A stretch of DNA of 64,000 nt from JANQEU01 sp965242805 (GCA_965242805.1 CBDETD010000002.1:4650001-4714000); one strand, 5' to 3'; counted from the stretch's first letter, positions 37,124-46,859 are shown. Program-made: numbers and translations. The notes: a model not told the origin generated them from the letters alone.

Positions 37124-37462
37124 ATGAAAGGAACGAATTTAGGAGAGTTTGAGGAATTAGTTTTATTGACTATTGCCTCATTGACTGATAAGGCATATAG
37201 TGTGAGTATTTGTGATGAATTGTATGTAAAAACAGATCGTAAAGTAAAGCTTGGAGTCGTGCATTCGGTGTTGAACAGGCTTGAAGAAAAAGGATTTATC
37301 ATTTCGCATCTGGGTGAGGCAACTAAGGAGAGAGGAGGAAGGAGGAAACGCTTTTTCGAGATCTCACATGCCGGTAAAATAGCTCTCATCAAATCCAAGG
37401 AGCAAAGAGACAAATTGTGGCAGACTATTCCTGATATTGTATTTGAGGGATTGAGACCATGA
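37124..37462 (+). CDS. PadR family transcriptional regulator
   Basis: A 112-residue winged-helix regulator. The N-terminal part (GEFEELVLLTIASL) and the recognition-helix region (KLGVVHSVLNRLEEKGFI) are typical PadR motifs, followed by the wing with ERGGRRKRFFEISHAGKIAL. The short length matches the small PadR type. Its stop overlaps the start of the permease gene by ATGA, so translation is coupled and the permease is its likely target. Confidence 0.92.
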   Translation: MKGTNLGEFEELVLLTIASLTDKAYSVSICDELYVKTDRKVKLGVVHSVLNRLEEKGFIISHLGEATKERGGRRKRFFEISHAGKIALIKSKEQRDKLWQTIPDIVFEGLRP

Positions 37463-40074
37463 AATCTCCCCCCAAATGGATGGATCGAGTCCTTGGCTGG
37501 TACTGTCGAAAGGATAAGTTGGAGGATCTGCAGGGAGATCTATACGAATATTACAATCGAAATAGATTATCCAAAAACAAGTATCTCTCAGACCTGATAT
37601 ACTTCATCGACATCATAAAATTTTTAAGACTTTATACCATCAAAAAACTCAAAATAAAAGGTCCAATGAATTCCTACCATCTTTTTGAAAACTACTGGAA
37701 AACTTCGGTCCGAAGCATTGCCAGAAACAAGCTTTTCTCCGTGATTAATGTTTTTGGACTGGCCATCAGTGCTTCTGTGGGGATTATAATGATTGTTTTT
37801 ATCAGTGAATTACTAAGTTTTGATAAATTTCATTCGAATCGGGACCGCATCTTCAGAGTCAATAGTATTTACAAGAGTTTGACGAATGAGGAGCCTATTG
37901 ATTTAGCATCTACAGGTATATTGGTCGGAGATAAGTTAAAAGAAGATTTTACCGGAATTGAAGAAGTTTTACTACTTCGAAGGGGGTATTCAGGCGATTT
38001 CAAATACGGGGAAAAGACTTTGACATTTGGTGGTTTATGGACAAGTGAGTCCTTTTTCAGGATTTTCACCCATACAATAATTCAGGGTGATCCGAATTCG
38101 ATGTTGGTGGATCCATATTCCATTGTCATTACAGAAAGCACTGCAGAAAAGATTTTCGGAGAGGAGAATCCATTAGGGAAGATCATTACGGCAAATGGTT
38201 TAGACAATTATACAGTGACAGGGGTAGTGAAGGATCCTCCAAAAAACTCACATATGCAATTTGAGGTCCTTCCGTCCTTCAGTACCTGGGATAAAAAACA
38301 ATCCGAAAATGATGATTCGGGATTAAGAGATTGGGATAATATTTGGATGTACCATGTTTATCTTCTACTTAATGAGGGTACAAGACCTTCAATAATTGAG
38401 GACCACCTCAGTACTATTTCCGATGAACAAAATGCGAATTCTGACAGATTTGAAATCAGCCTCTATCTTGAACATTTAAATGACATAATACCAGGGAGAG
38501 ATCTTTCAAACCGGATTGGCCCTCAGATTGAATACAGGAATTTATACATCATCTCAATACTTACTCTGATAGTCATTTTATCCGCCTGCTTCAACTATAC
38601 GAACTTGTCCATAGCAAGAGCCTTAAGGAGAGCGAAGGAGGTGGGTATCAGAAAAGTAGTAGGTGCCTCGTCAATTCAGGTTTTTACCCAATTCATCTTT
38701 GAAGCCATTATTCTGTCAATTATTGCTATTACAGTGGCATTGGGATTATTTTTCATTCTTAGACCGGAATTTTTGAATCTTGATCCCACTGACAATATGC
38801 CGATCTCTCTGATTCTTAAATGGCAATACTTCATATACTTTTTTCTATTTGCCATTAGTATAGGGATTGTCGCAGGGTTCATTCCATCGGGTGTACTTTC
38901 CAAAGTAAGGACACTTATGGCTTTGAAAGATGCCTCAAGGTTAAAACTTCTGCATGGAGTGAATCTGCGGAAGATACTTCTGGTATTCCAGTTTGCCCTG
39001 TCCATTGGGTTCATAATTGCTGCAACAATAAATTATAGACAATATCAGTTCGCAGTTAATTTCGACCTTGGGTTCGAAACGGAGAATGTCCTGAATATTA
39101 AGGTTAAGGGAAACGATTCACAACTTCTGGCCAGTTCGTTTTCAAGTGTTCCCGGGGTGGATAAGGTTTCCAGATCTAAATTCATTCTTAGCAGTGGCGA
39201 CATATGGACTATGAAGCTGAAATATCAGGATCCAATGGATTCCATTCAAGTCCACTTAACATGGATCGACATGGAATACCTTGACGTACACGGATTTAAG
39301 TTACTGGCAGGTCAAAATTTCCCTATCCGATCTGACAGTGCAGAAGAAAGCTTTGTGATAGCCACAAAAATGCTAATTGATCGGTTTGATATGGGTCCCC
39401 CGGAAGAGGCAGTTGGTAAAACAGTGGAGGTTCAGGACAGGAAACTTCAAATAATTGGAGTAGTGGATAATTTCCAGCATCAAAAAATAGATGGTAACCA
39501 GGAGCCATTTATTTTCCGTCAGGAAGAAAACCAGTATGGTTATCTCAATTTGAAAATAAATACTTCTGATATTATTGGTTTAATGGAACGACTGGAAGGC
39601 AAATGGAGCGAAATAGACGAGGTCCATCCTTTTGAAGCTGAATTCTTTGATGATCGTATACAGGATACTTATTCAGAATACAAGATGATCTATAAACTAG
39701 TAGGCTTCCTTTCGTTCCTGGCTATTTCCATTGCTTGTTTAGGATTGCTTGGAATGGCCGTGTATACTGCCGAAAGCAGAATGAAGGAGATCAGTATCAG
39801 GAAGGTCTTGGGTGCTACTGAAAAAAATCTAATGTTCCTCTTGTCTAAAGGTTTCCTAACCATTCTTATAGTCTCTACCATACTAGCTGTTCCCGTAACT
39901 TACTACGTGTTCGACCAACTGGTGCTTTCTGACCTGGCGAATCGAATTTCAATTGGATTTGTAGAATTGTCGCTGGGAGTTGTCCTGATCCTGCTGATCG
40001 GAATGACAACAATCAGTTGGCAAACCTACCGTGCAGCACGAACCAATCCCGCCAATACACTAAGGGATGAGTAG
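37459..40074 (+). CDS. MacB/FtsX-like ABC transporter permease with N-terminal prefix domain
   Basis: An 871-residue membrane protein. Residues 1-75 are a soluble helical prefix (PPKWMDRVLGWYC, DKLEDLQGDLYEYY) typical of permeases that are co-encoded with PadR. Then come two MacB-PCD plus FtsX repeats: an N-terminal helix with SVINVFGLAISASVGIIMI, periplasmic domains with ESTAEKIFGEENPLGK and the GVVDNFQHQK region, and C-terminal FtsX helices with RRAKEVGIRKVVGAS and MKEISIRKVLGATEKN. No ATPase gene is adjacent, so it must borrow one or act through a distant partner. Members of this class are thought to be mechanotransmission or export systems; the cargo is unknown. Confidence 0.9.
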   Translation: MKSPPKWMDRVLGWYCRKDKLEDLQGDLYEYYNRNRLSKNKYLSDLIYFIDIIKFLRLYTIKKLKIKGPMNSYHLFENYWKTSVRSIARNKLFSVINVFGLAISASVGIIMIVFISELLSFDKFHSNRDRIFRVNSIYKSLTNEEPIDLASTGILVGDKLKEDFTGIEEVLLLRRGYSGDFKYGEKTLTFGGLWTSESFFRIFTHTIIQGDPNSMLVDPYSIVITESTAEKIFGEENPLGKIITANGLDNYTVTGVVKDPPKNSHMQFEVLPSFSTWDKKQSENDDSGLRDWDNIWMYHVYLLLNEGTRPSIIEDHLSTISDEQNANSDRFEISLYLEHLNDIIPGRDLSNRIGPQIEYRNLYIISILTLIVILSACFNYTNLSIARALRRAKEVGIRKVVGASSIQVFTQFIFEAIILSIIAITVALGLFFILRPEFLNLDPTDNMPISLILKWQYFIYFFLFAISIGIVAGFIPSGVLSKVRTLMALKDASRLKLLHGVNLRKILLVFQFALSIGFIIAATINYRQYQFAVNFDLGFETENVLNIKVKGNDSQLLASSFSSVPGVDKVSRSKFILSSGDIWTMKLKYQDPMDSIQVHLTWIDMEYLDVHGFKLLAGQNFPIRSDSAEESFVIATKMLIDRFDMGPPEEAVGKTVEVQDRKLQIIGVVDNFQHQKIDGNQEPFIFRQEENQYGYLNLKINTSDIIGLMERLEGKWSEIDEVHPFEAEFFDDRIQDTYSEYKMIYKLVGFLSFLAISIACLGLLGMAVYTAESRMKEISIRKVLGATEKNLMFLLSKGFLTILIVSTILAVPVTYYVFDQLVLSDLANRISIGFVELSLGVVLILLIGMTTISWQTYRAARTNPANTLRDE

Positions 40075-40280
40075 ATTACCTGGATCGTTGAATGCGTACA
40101 ACGTCTTTAATTTTTGCTTCATTCTGATAGTGCAAACACCGCATTTACAGTCAGTTATGAAATTATATCAAATCCTATGAAATAAGAATTTCAACCCAAA
40201 TAATTGGGTGTTCGTCGAATCATACCTATTTCGTTCATTGTTCAATATTATCCTTGTCTCGTTAATTGATTGAAATAGTT

Positions 40281-40766
40281 ATGAAAAAGTTATTACCGTT
40301 TATTTTGATTGTGGCGACCTTGCCAATCGTAAGCAATGCCCAATTCTTCTCAGGCTATTACACAGCCGAGCCCCAGGTTGAAGGATTCCATCATTTCAAG
40401 ATCAAGCATCATCATGAACATGAAGGGAAATATGAAGGAGTTTTCTCGATGAAGGCCTATGTCGACGATGTAATGGTTTGGAAAAGAGATGCAGTTACGA
40501 TCACTGGAGAGGAAGCGGATTATATGGTCGAGAACTATGGAGAAGGGAAAGACATTTTATCTGTTCATAAATTGAAAATGCTTTGGGATGGTGTAGAATG
40601 GGATTTCTTTTTTCTAGGTTATTTGGATAGTAAGGGACACGGTCGGTTTGTGGTAGTTGAGGAGATCTTCAGTGATGTAGAGGAAACCAATCTTCTTAAA
40701 ATCGAAAAATTTCACTGGATGAAGGGTCGACATTATGAGGAAGACATCGCTTCACTAGACGACTAA
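40281..40766 (+). CDS. Small secreted protein with histidine-rich patch, unknown
   Basis: A 161-residue exported protein; the ATG at 40281 starts a signal peptide ending VSNAQ (the frame also opens with a TTG at 40266). The mature N-terminus has HHFKIKHHHEHEG, eight histidines in a short stretch that could bind a metal, and further His residues occur near the C-terminus. I recognise no family. It is monocistronic, with a terminator at 40822-40848. Confidence 0.7.
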   Translation: MKKLLPFILIVATLPIVSNAQFFSGYYTAEPQVEGFHHFKIKHHHEHEGKYEGVFSMKAYVDDVMVWKRDAVTITGEEADYMVENYGEGKDILSVHKLKMLWDGVEWDFFFLGYLDSKGHGRFVVVEEIFSDVEETNLLKIEKFHWMKGRHYEEDIASLDD

Positions 40767-40821
40767 TTGACGGGTGGTAATAACGGTTAGATATTAAGCT
40801 AAAGGAATATAGTTCTCAAAA

Positions 40822-40848
40822 AGTCCTGAATTCTCAGGGCTTTTTTTT
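40822..40848. terminator. Bidirectional terminator
   Basis: An eight-base stem (AGTCCTGA with TCAGGGCT, one G-T pair) around an ATTC loop is followed by eight T on the plus strand and by five T on the minus strand. It separates the convergent His-rich gene and MscS-type gene. Confidence 0.78.
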
Positions 40849-40863
40849 GTTCTTTAAGTTCAA

Positions 40864-42447
40864 TCAATCAGCAAAGAATTCATCCAGGTCTTTTCTCATT
40901 TGATCTTTACTCGCATAAGTTGGGGACATTGAGAGTTGCCCTGGGAAGTTCTCCACATGTAATGTTTGTGTTGGGAATGCAAAATTTATACCTAGCTTAT
41001 CTGCCAGCCTGATAACTTCCAATAAAACTTCATGCCTGGCCCTAAGCTCACCCGGCCAATCGGGAGTTTGGAAGAAAATGTAAAACATGATATTCAATGA
41101 ATGAGAAGCCATGTCATTTAGGTAAATGTTATAATAATCCTTCCTTGTATTTGGATGATTATCAACAATTCTTCTAAGTCCGTCGATAAAAGTCTCTATC
41201 AACTCAGGGGGAGTGTCATAAGTAATTGAGATTTGGGTGTAGAACCGGCGATAAGAGCGCAGGCCATGATTGTCAACCATACTATCAGCCATTTTACCGT
41301 TGGGTACATACATCACCGAGTTCCTAAATGTTCTGATCCTGCTTGACCTGAATCCTACCTCTTCGACAGTTCCATCGATTTCACCACTGGTGATCCAATC
41401 CCCAATCTGAAACGGTTTATCGATGAAGATCATCAATGAACCAAAGAAATTCTTAATGGTGTCCTGGGCAGCCAGGGCAAATGCAAGTCCTCCGATTGAC
41501 AATCCGGTCAGCAATGGAATTATGTCAATATTTAGATTATCAAGCACGAAAAGTGTCCCTATGGCCACCACAAATGCTTTGAGTGTTTTCCGTATAAGAG
41601 GAACGAGTTGGTCGTCCAATGTGCTTTTTGTGCGCTTAGCTACTCTCTCCAGGTATAACGACAATATATTCGCCAGTCGGTAAAAAATAATTGTGGCAAA
41701 TAATGGAATAAGAGCCTTGATGATTAATGTGGTGTAATAGATTGTCGTAGGTGGAAGTTGTAAAACGGGGACAAAAACCGCTAATAAGATCAATACTACA
41801 AATACACTGCTAGGTTTGGCAATAGGGATCAGAAAACCATCTGTCAACTGTTCGTAACCAGCTTTCTTTATTAGCCTGAGAAAAAGTTTATTGAATAATA
41901 ACGAAAATACTCTTTGTATCAGGACTGCAAGAAATACAAGTATAAGGATTGATATGTACTGATATAGATAGAGCCCCATTACTTTTCGGTCTCCCAATTT
42001 TGGCAGTAGATTCACCAATTTGTCTGTTCCAAAACGGAAAAGTTGGGAATGAGCTTCATCAATAGCAATCAAGGAGGAGCTAGGGTAGATCCAGTTTCCA
42101 CCTACTTTTCTCAGTATTATGTTGGGATACTTATCTGTTTGAATGTACTCTTGTTTAAGACGTGTACTGTCAAAATAATTTTGATCAGATGGGATAGTTG
42201 AAATATCAATATAAATGCCGGATCCATCAAGAACTTGTTTCAACTTTCGGGCATATATCAGTGCTTCCTCAGTATCTATTCCTGTTGATAAAAATGGTAA
42301 TCTTGCAAGGCTATCGTTGTAGGTTTCGTCCTGCAAATAATAGAGATGAGTGCTTATGGCCTTGGAAGGAGAAGATAGGTTTGGGTGTGTTTGACCGTGG
42401 CTGACCAAACTGAAGAAAAGAATTCCTATAATTATTGTAGATCTCAT
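40864..42447 (-). CDS. MscS family channel with periplasmic N-terminal domain
   Basis: A mechanosensitive channel of about 527 residues. The ATG at 42445-42447 gives a clean signal peptide (MRSTIIIGILFFSLVSHGQ); in-frame ATGs at 42456 and 42486 are alternatives. A periplasmic domain of about 140 residues is followed by four or five membrane helices, the pore helix with LTGLSIGGLAFALAAQDTIKNF, the beta domain (IGDWITSGEIDGTVEEVGF, VMYVPNGKMAD) and the C-terminal vestibule. This layout resembles larger MscS relatives, not the short MscS at 8648. It is divergent from the Dcp gene. Confidence 0.87.
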   Translation of the reverse strand: MRSTIIIGILFFSLVSHGQTHPNLSSPSKAISTHLYYLQDETYNDSLARLPFLSTGIDTEEALIYARKLKQVLDGSGIYIDISTIPSDQNYFDSTRLKQEYIQTDKYPNIILRKVGGNWIYPSSSLIAIDEAHSQLFRFGTDKLVNLLPKLGDRKVMGLYLYQYISILILVFLAVLIQRVFSLLFNKLFLRLIKKAGYEQLTDGFLIPIAKPSSVFVVLILLAVFVPVLQLPPTTIYYTTLIIKALIPLFATIIFYRLANILSLYLERVAKRTKSTLDDQLVPLIRKTLKAFVVAIGTLFVLDNLNIDIIPLLTGLSIGGLAFALAAQDTIKNFFGSLMIFIDKPFQIGDWITSGEIDGTVEEVGFRSSRIRTFRNSVMYVPNGKMADSMVDNHGLRSYRRFYTQISITYDTPPELIETFIDGLRRIVDNHPNTRKDYYNIYLNDMASHSLNIMFYIFFQTPDWPGELRARHEVLLEVIRLADKLGINFAFPTQTLHVENFPGQLSMSPTYASKDQMRKDLDEFFAD

Positions 42448-42533
42448 TGTGAACATCCGGAATGAAACAAGGTTAAATCTAAACATGCTACACTAATTTA
42501 GCGATCTTGTTTTTGTGACCCCATATACATCAG

Positions 42534-44570
42534 ATGAATAATCCACTATTAAATCCATTTCAGACTGCCTATAATGTCCCCCCGTTTGCTGAGATCAGGA
42601 ATGAACACTTTCTTCCAGCATTGGAGGAATCCCTAAAAGAAGCCAGGGGAGAAATTAATGACATACTTGAAAATGAGGACGAGCCCACATTTTCAAATAC
42701 AATTGAGAAATTGGAAAAATGTGGTGAAAGGCTTGATACAGTTTCCAATCTGCTCTTTAATCTCAATTCTGCTGAGACCAGCGACGAGATCCAGCAAATA
42801 GCACAGGAAGCTACACCGATGTTAACAAAGTTTGATTCGGAGGTCAAACAAAACGAACAGCTATTTGAAAAGATCAGGAAACTGTATGACAACAGGGCTG
42901 ATCTTGAACTCAGTGGTGAGCAGTTGATGCTATTGGAAAAAACACATAAAAGTTTCGTAAGAAGTGGAGCGGGTCTTGGGGAAGATGACAAAAAAGTATT
43001 CCAGGAAATATTGGTGGAATTGGGGCAATTGGGTTTGACATTCGGTGAACATGTTTTAGCCGAGACAAACAATTACGAACTTATTGTTACTGATGAAAAA
43101 GATCTTTCTGGGCTTCCAAATGATGTCATATCCAGGGCAAAGGCTCTTGCTGAAGACCGCAATAAGGAGGGTTGGATGTTCACATTACAAGCACCTAGTT
43201 ACGTCCCATTTATGGAATATGCGGATAATAGGAACCTAAGAGAAACACTCTTCCGAGCTTACATGTCCAAGGCCTTCAAAGGAGATGAAAATGACAATAG
43301 AGAAACCATTGAACGGATCATTCAACTTCGAAAGAGAAAAGCCAAATTATTGGGACATGATAATTATGCCGAATATATCCTTCAGGACAGAATGGCCGAA
43401 AATCCTTCAAATGTGCTTGATTTTCTTGATGACCTCCTTGTGAAATGTAAACCACTGGCTGAAAATGAAAAGAAAGAATTGGAGGAATTTATACAGGAAT
43501 TAGGAGTTGATCATGAATTGCAGCGATGGGATTGGGCATACTATTCAGAAAAACTACGAAAGAAAAAATACGACATCGATGACGAATTGGTTAAGCCATT
43601 TTTCAAATTAGAGAATGTTATATATGGGGTGTTCAAAACTGCTGAAGAGCTTTTTGGTATCTCATTTCGAGAAAATAAGGAAATACCAGTTTATCATGAA
43701 GACGTAAAGGCATATGAAGTGCTTGATGAGGAGAACAAAGTATCGGCAGTTTTTATGGCCGACTTTTTTCCAAGAGCTGGAAAAAGACCTGGAGCATGGA
43801 TGACTTCGTACCGGTCTCAAAGAAAGGAAAATGGATCAAGAGTGATACCCATCGTAAGTATAGTTTGCAATTTCACACCTTCCACAGGAGAGAAACCATC
43901 TTTGTTAAAGTTCGATGAGGTAAGAACACTATTTCATGAATTTGGGCATGCACTTCATGGCATGTTGGCAGATACCGAATATGCGAGTCTCTCCGGAACT
44001 TCGGTTTATTGGGATTTCGTGGAATTACCATCTCAAATTATGGAGAATTGGTGCTATGAAGGCGAATGCCTCGATTTATTTGCTAAGCACTATGAAACAT
44101 CTGAGTCCATACCATCCGATTATATTCAACGGTTAAAGGACTCTGCAACTTTCCATGAAGCGTATGCCACTTTGAGGCAGTTGAGTTTTGGATTGTTGGA
44201 CATGGCATACCATCAAGATATTGACTTGACAGAGAAATTTGATGTTAATGAATTCGAACGGTCAGCAATGTCTGCGACGGATCTTTTTCCTAAGGTTGAC
44301 GGTACAAATATGTCTGTCCAATTTGCCCATATTTTCGCAGGAGGATACGCAGCGGGCTATTATAGTTATAAATGGGCAGAGGTTCTTGATGCGGATGCTT
44401 TTGAATTATTTAAGGAAGAAGGCATTTTTAATAAAGAAATTGCAAATTCATTTAGGGAAAACATTCTAAGCAAGGGAGGCACTGAACATCCAATGACACT
44501 CTATAAAAGATTTCGGGGTAAAGAACCGAATTCGGATGCTCTTCTGAGAAGGGCTGGATTACTCAACTAA
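42534..44570 (+). CDS. dcp: M3 family peptidyl-dipeptidase (Dcp-type)
   Basis: A 678-residue zinc metallopeptidase of family M3. The zinc motif FHEFGHALHGML places His468, Glu469 and His472, and a third ligand Glu follows in the VELPSQIMENW segment. The N-terminus (NPLLNPFQTAYNVPPF) and length match dipeptidyl carboxypeptidase Dcp. Typical Dcp enzymes act in the cytoplasm on peptides, removing C-terminal dipeptides; no signal peptide is present here. The end overlaps the convergent NTase-like gene by four bases. Confidence 0.9.
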   Translation: MNNPLLNPFQTAYNVPPFAEIRNEHFLPALEESLKEARGEINDILENEDEPTFSNTIEKLEKCGERLDTVSNLLFNLNSAETSDEIQQIAQEATPMLTKFDSEVKQNEQLFEKIRKLYDNRADLELSGEQLMLLEKTHKSFVRSGAGLGEDDKKVFQEILVELGQLGLTFGEHVLAETNNYELIVTDEKDLSGLPNDVISRAKALAEDRNKEGWMFTLQAPSYVPFMEYADNRNLRETLFRAYMSKAFKGDENDNRETIERIIQLRKRKAKLLGHDNYAEYILQDRMAENPSNVLDFLDDLLVKCKPLAENEKKELEEFIQELGVDHELQRWDWAYYSEKLRKKKYDIDDELVKPFFKLENVIYGVFKTAEELFGISFRENKEIPVYHEDVKAYEVLDEENKVSAVFMADFFPRAGKRPGAWMTSYRSQRKENGSRVIPIVSIVCNFTPSTGEKPSLLKFDEVRTLFHEFGHALHGMLADTEYASLSGTSVYWDFVELPSQIMENWCYEGECLDLFAKHYETSESIPSDYIQRLKDSATFHEAYATLRQLSFGLLDMAYHQDIDLTEKFDVNEFERSAMSATDLFPKVDGTNMSVQFAHIFAGGYAAGYYSYKWAEVLDADAFELFKEEGIFNKEIANSFRENILSKGGTEHPMTLYKRFRGKEPNSDALLRRAGLLN

Positions 44571-45559
44571 TATTTTACAGGAATATCAAGTTTTTTACTC
44601 TCTGATTCGAGTATTTCGGATATATCTTCCGCAATGTGATCCCACTGTTTTTTTAATTGCTGTAGGGGTACGAGTTTTTCTTTTTTCCCAAAAACGTATT
44701 CGTGTCGACTGGGACTTAGAAGTTTTTCACGAAACTCACGGTTGGATATAACCTTATCGAGATGTTGGCTGACATTTGGAAGTAAACTCAGATATTTTGA
44801 TTTGGGAACAGCCAATTGCTTAGCACTCATGTTGTAAAGTATTCCAATGACCTCTTCATAAGAAATCTCAATATTTTCATCCGCATCGGAGATCACTGAC
44901 ATCATTAATCGGATCATACTTTTCAGGCTTCCGCCAAGTTTCCTGTTTCTCGAGTTCAATCGAGCTGTATTCAAAAACGGAAGGTAAATTCTTCTTGTCT
45001 TTTTACTGAAATTATACTCGCATATTCCCCGATTAATCTCTAACCCACTTTCCTTATAATGAGCGGAGTTGATCCAGATTGCAGGAATTATTGTTACAGA
45101 AGCAGTTGGCTTTCTTGTTTGGATGTATATTCTATGAAGATCAGAGTAGTCAACGATGTTGTATGCATTTGCATTGGTAAGTATTTGACTTATGCATCTG
45201 GCCAGTTCATCAACAGCCTCTGAAGGTTTCTTACTGTAATTTTTCAGGATTACCAATAATTCCAGTCCACCGTATAATTCAATATGTGTCTCAGCATTGT
45301 GTGGTCCCTGGTATCTGACATCCACTTCCAATCCAAGTTTCAAAAGTTGCTGTGTGATTAGATCCTGTGTTTTCTTGAATGCAGAATAGAATTTGTAACT
45401 GTATGCAGGATCGATTTCATACATTGATTCAAGGGCATATTTGATAGCCTCGTGGTAATTGGTTGAATGGAAACTCTCACTTAGAGCCGATTCCCTCAAA
45501 ACCTCATCATACCTCCGTCCTTTTAGGTTTTCGATATATGTCGAATAAGATTTATGCAT
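44567..45559 (-). CDS. Degenerate Pol-beta-type nucleotidyltransferase-like protein
   Basis: A 330-residue protein with no close family known to me, but its layout matches the Pol-beta/CD-NTase superfamily. A helical N-terminus precedes VRYQGPHNAETHIELYGGLELLVIL, which aligns with hG[GS]-x(11)-DhDh. Here Gly85-Pro86 replace Gly-Ser, and the acidic pair is reduced to Gly98-x-Glu100. The third acidic site, normally VDVVPA, reads SVTIIPAIW with Thr156 in place of Asp. After it comes a helical domain (KLGGSLKSMIRLMMSVI, EISYEEVIGIL) like the one in these enzymes. At least two catalytic acids are therefore missing, so a pseudoenzyme that binds a nucleotide or another ligand is more likely than a transferase. 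The assignment rests on pattern and needs structure prediction. Confidence 0.55.
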   Translation of the reverse strand: MHKSYSTYIENLKGRRYDEVLRESALSESFHSTNYHEAIKYALESMYEIDPAYSYKFYSAFKKTQDLITQQLLKLGLEVDVRYQGPHNAETHIELYGGLELLVILKNYSKKPSEAVDELARCISQILTNANAYNIVDYSDLHRIYIQTRKPTASVTIIPAIWINSAHYKESGLEINRGICEYNFSKKTRRIYLPFLNTARLNSRNRKLGGSLKSMIRLMMSVISDADENIEISYEEVIGILYNMSAKQLAVPKSKYLSLLPNVSQHLDKVISNREFREKLLSPSRHEYVFGKKEKLVPLQQLKKQWDHIAEDISEILESESKKLDIPVKY

Positions 45560-45640
45560 AAGAGCGACTGGTAAGGTCGAAGTTAAAAGAATAAAATAAG
45601 AAAATGAAGCAACGTGGTTTTAGCTATTGACTATCAGAAG

Positions 45641-46315
45641 CTAAACATTATCATTTGGGACAGATTTATCAAGTTCGGCAACCAGGGCATCACCAAGTCC
45701 CGCTTCATAAGGGTGTATACCTGACTCGATCAGGGACTTAAGATCGGAGCCACCATAGATGTTGTTTTTCTGATTAGGATCAGCACCCGATGAAAGGAGA
45801 ACTTTAAGTAGATCCACGGAATTGCTCGGTACGATTTGCCTCCAGATCTCAATTCCATTTGATCCAAGGTAATGGATAATTCCCGCTTTATGTCCAAATT
45901 GGGAAGGTTCCCTCACTATATGAGGATGGTATCCTAACAATACCTCCAACTCTGTGATATTTCCTGATAATAATGTATTGACAGCTTTTTCAAAGGTTAG
46001 ATCAAAATGCCCGATGTTCTTGACATCGTCCCATGAATCAAAGCCGTATTCATCCAGAATGATGTTATCGACATCATCCGAAGAAAGATCTGCAGCAAAC
46101 ACCTGTTCCGAAGATGCTCCGATCAATTCAGGATGGAAATTAGTAAGTTCAGGCAAAACTCTTTCATCCTCGATTTTATAAGCCTCCCAAAGAGTTTCAG
46201 CCTGTTGTTTCAGGAAATCGTAAGGGGAATTATCCTGAGGATGATGATCTATCAATTCCTGGTACAGGGATCGTACAAGTTTTACCTGATCGTTGATGTA
46301 TATGTCAACATTCAC
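45641..46315 (-). CDS. Ankyrin repeat protein
   Basis: A 224-residue cytoplasmic protein with a GTG start (an in-frame TAA lies nine bases upstream). Residues 1-95 are helical and acidic. The C-terminal part has ankyrin units: AVNTLLSGNITELEVLLGYHP, then SVDLLKVLLSSGADPNQKN and YGGSDLKSLIESGIHPYEAGLGDALV. This form (with HYLGSNGIEIWRQIVP between the repeats) recurs in other bacteria, probably as a protein-interaction scaffold. It lies between two unknown genes on the same strand. Confidence 0.78.
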   Translation of the reverse strand: MNVDIYINDQVKLVRSLYQELIDHHPQDNSPYDFLKQQAETLWEAYKIEDERVLPELTNFHPELIGASSEQVFAADLSSDDVDNIILDEYGFDSWDDVKNIGHFDLTFEKAVNTLLSGNITELEVLLGYHPHIVREPSQFGHKAGIIHYLGSNGIEIWRQIVPSNSVDLLKVLLSSGADPNQKNNIYGGSDLKSLIESGIHPYEAGLGDALVAELDKSVPNDNV

Positions 46316-46364
46316 AGTAGGAAATTACACATAAAATAGATCATAAACCATATATGTGTGAACT

Positions 46365-46760
46365 TTAACCGGACTGTATCCTCAACCAATAATTCCGGAA
46401 CAAGCTGATCAGAAGGAGCATTATCCCAGAAAGTGACAGAAGAATTCTTCCCATGGAAGTAGTATCAAAACGTAGACTGTAGATTGCTGAAAACACAAAA
46501 ACTATTACTAAGAGAATCGGAAGTTTGCTCATGGACCTCCTACCTGAAATGGTCAGTGTATGATTCTTTCCCTGCTCGAGTTTCATTTTTGGACTACCGG
46601 TGAACGAGTCTACTTTAAACTGAATATAACCTGGTTCGGTAAGCTCCAGGTGGATCGTTTGCCCAACTGCTATGGAATCAAGGGTTTGGTCATTGAACAG
46701 AATTCGGTAGTTACGATAACTATACGTTTTTTCCTCTGGCCGATGAATTGTCAGCTTCAC
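46365..46760 (-). CDS. Small membrane protein, unknown
   Basis: A 131-residue protein with a GTG start; no ATG is available before an in-frame stop. Residues 1-72 look like a beta-rich soluble domain (TYSYRNYRILF, IHLELTEPGYIQF). Two membrane helices follow (about 80-96 and 105-122). No family is recognised. It is co-oriented with the ankyrin gene 49 bases downstream. Confidence 0.65.
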   Translation of the reverse strand: MKLTIHRPEEKTYSYRNYRILFNDQTLDSIAVGQTIHLELTEPGYIQFKVDSFTGSPKMKLEQGKNHTLTISGRRSMSKLPILLVIVFVFSAIYSLRFDTTSMGRILLSLSGIMLLLISLFRNYWLRIQSG

Positions 46761-46859
46761 CTGATGAAAATAGGAATTAATTTAATGATAACTGTAACAT
46801 TTGAGCAAATACCACGTACTTTTACAACATTATGCTATTTCCACATTTAATAGATGCAG

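Noticed and set aside
40194..40209. ACCCAA-ATAA-TTGGGT hairpin after the permease as terminator
   Set aside because: The stem is short and no T-tract follows, so termination is not supported.
44567..46760. Three-gene anti-phage defence island
   Set aside because: The NTase-like protein lacks catalytic acids and there is no effector, nuclease or mobile-element context, so a defence claim is not supported.
46801..46824. TTTG and TACTTTTA as -33/-7 promoter of the MATE gene
   Set aside because: The gap of about 13 bases is shorter than the usual spacing for Bacteroidota promoters.
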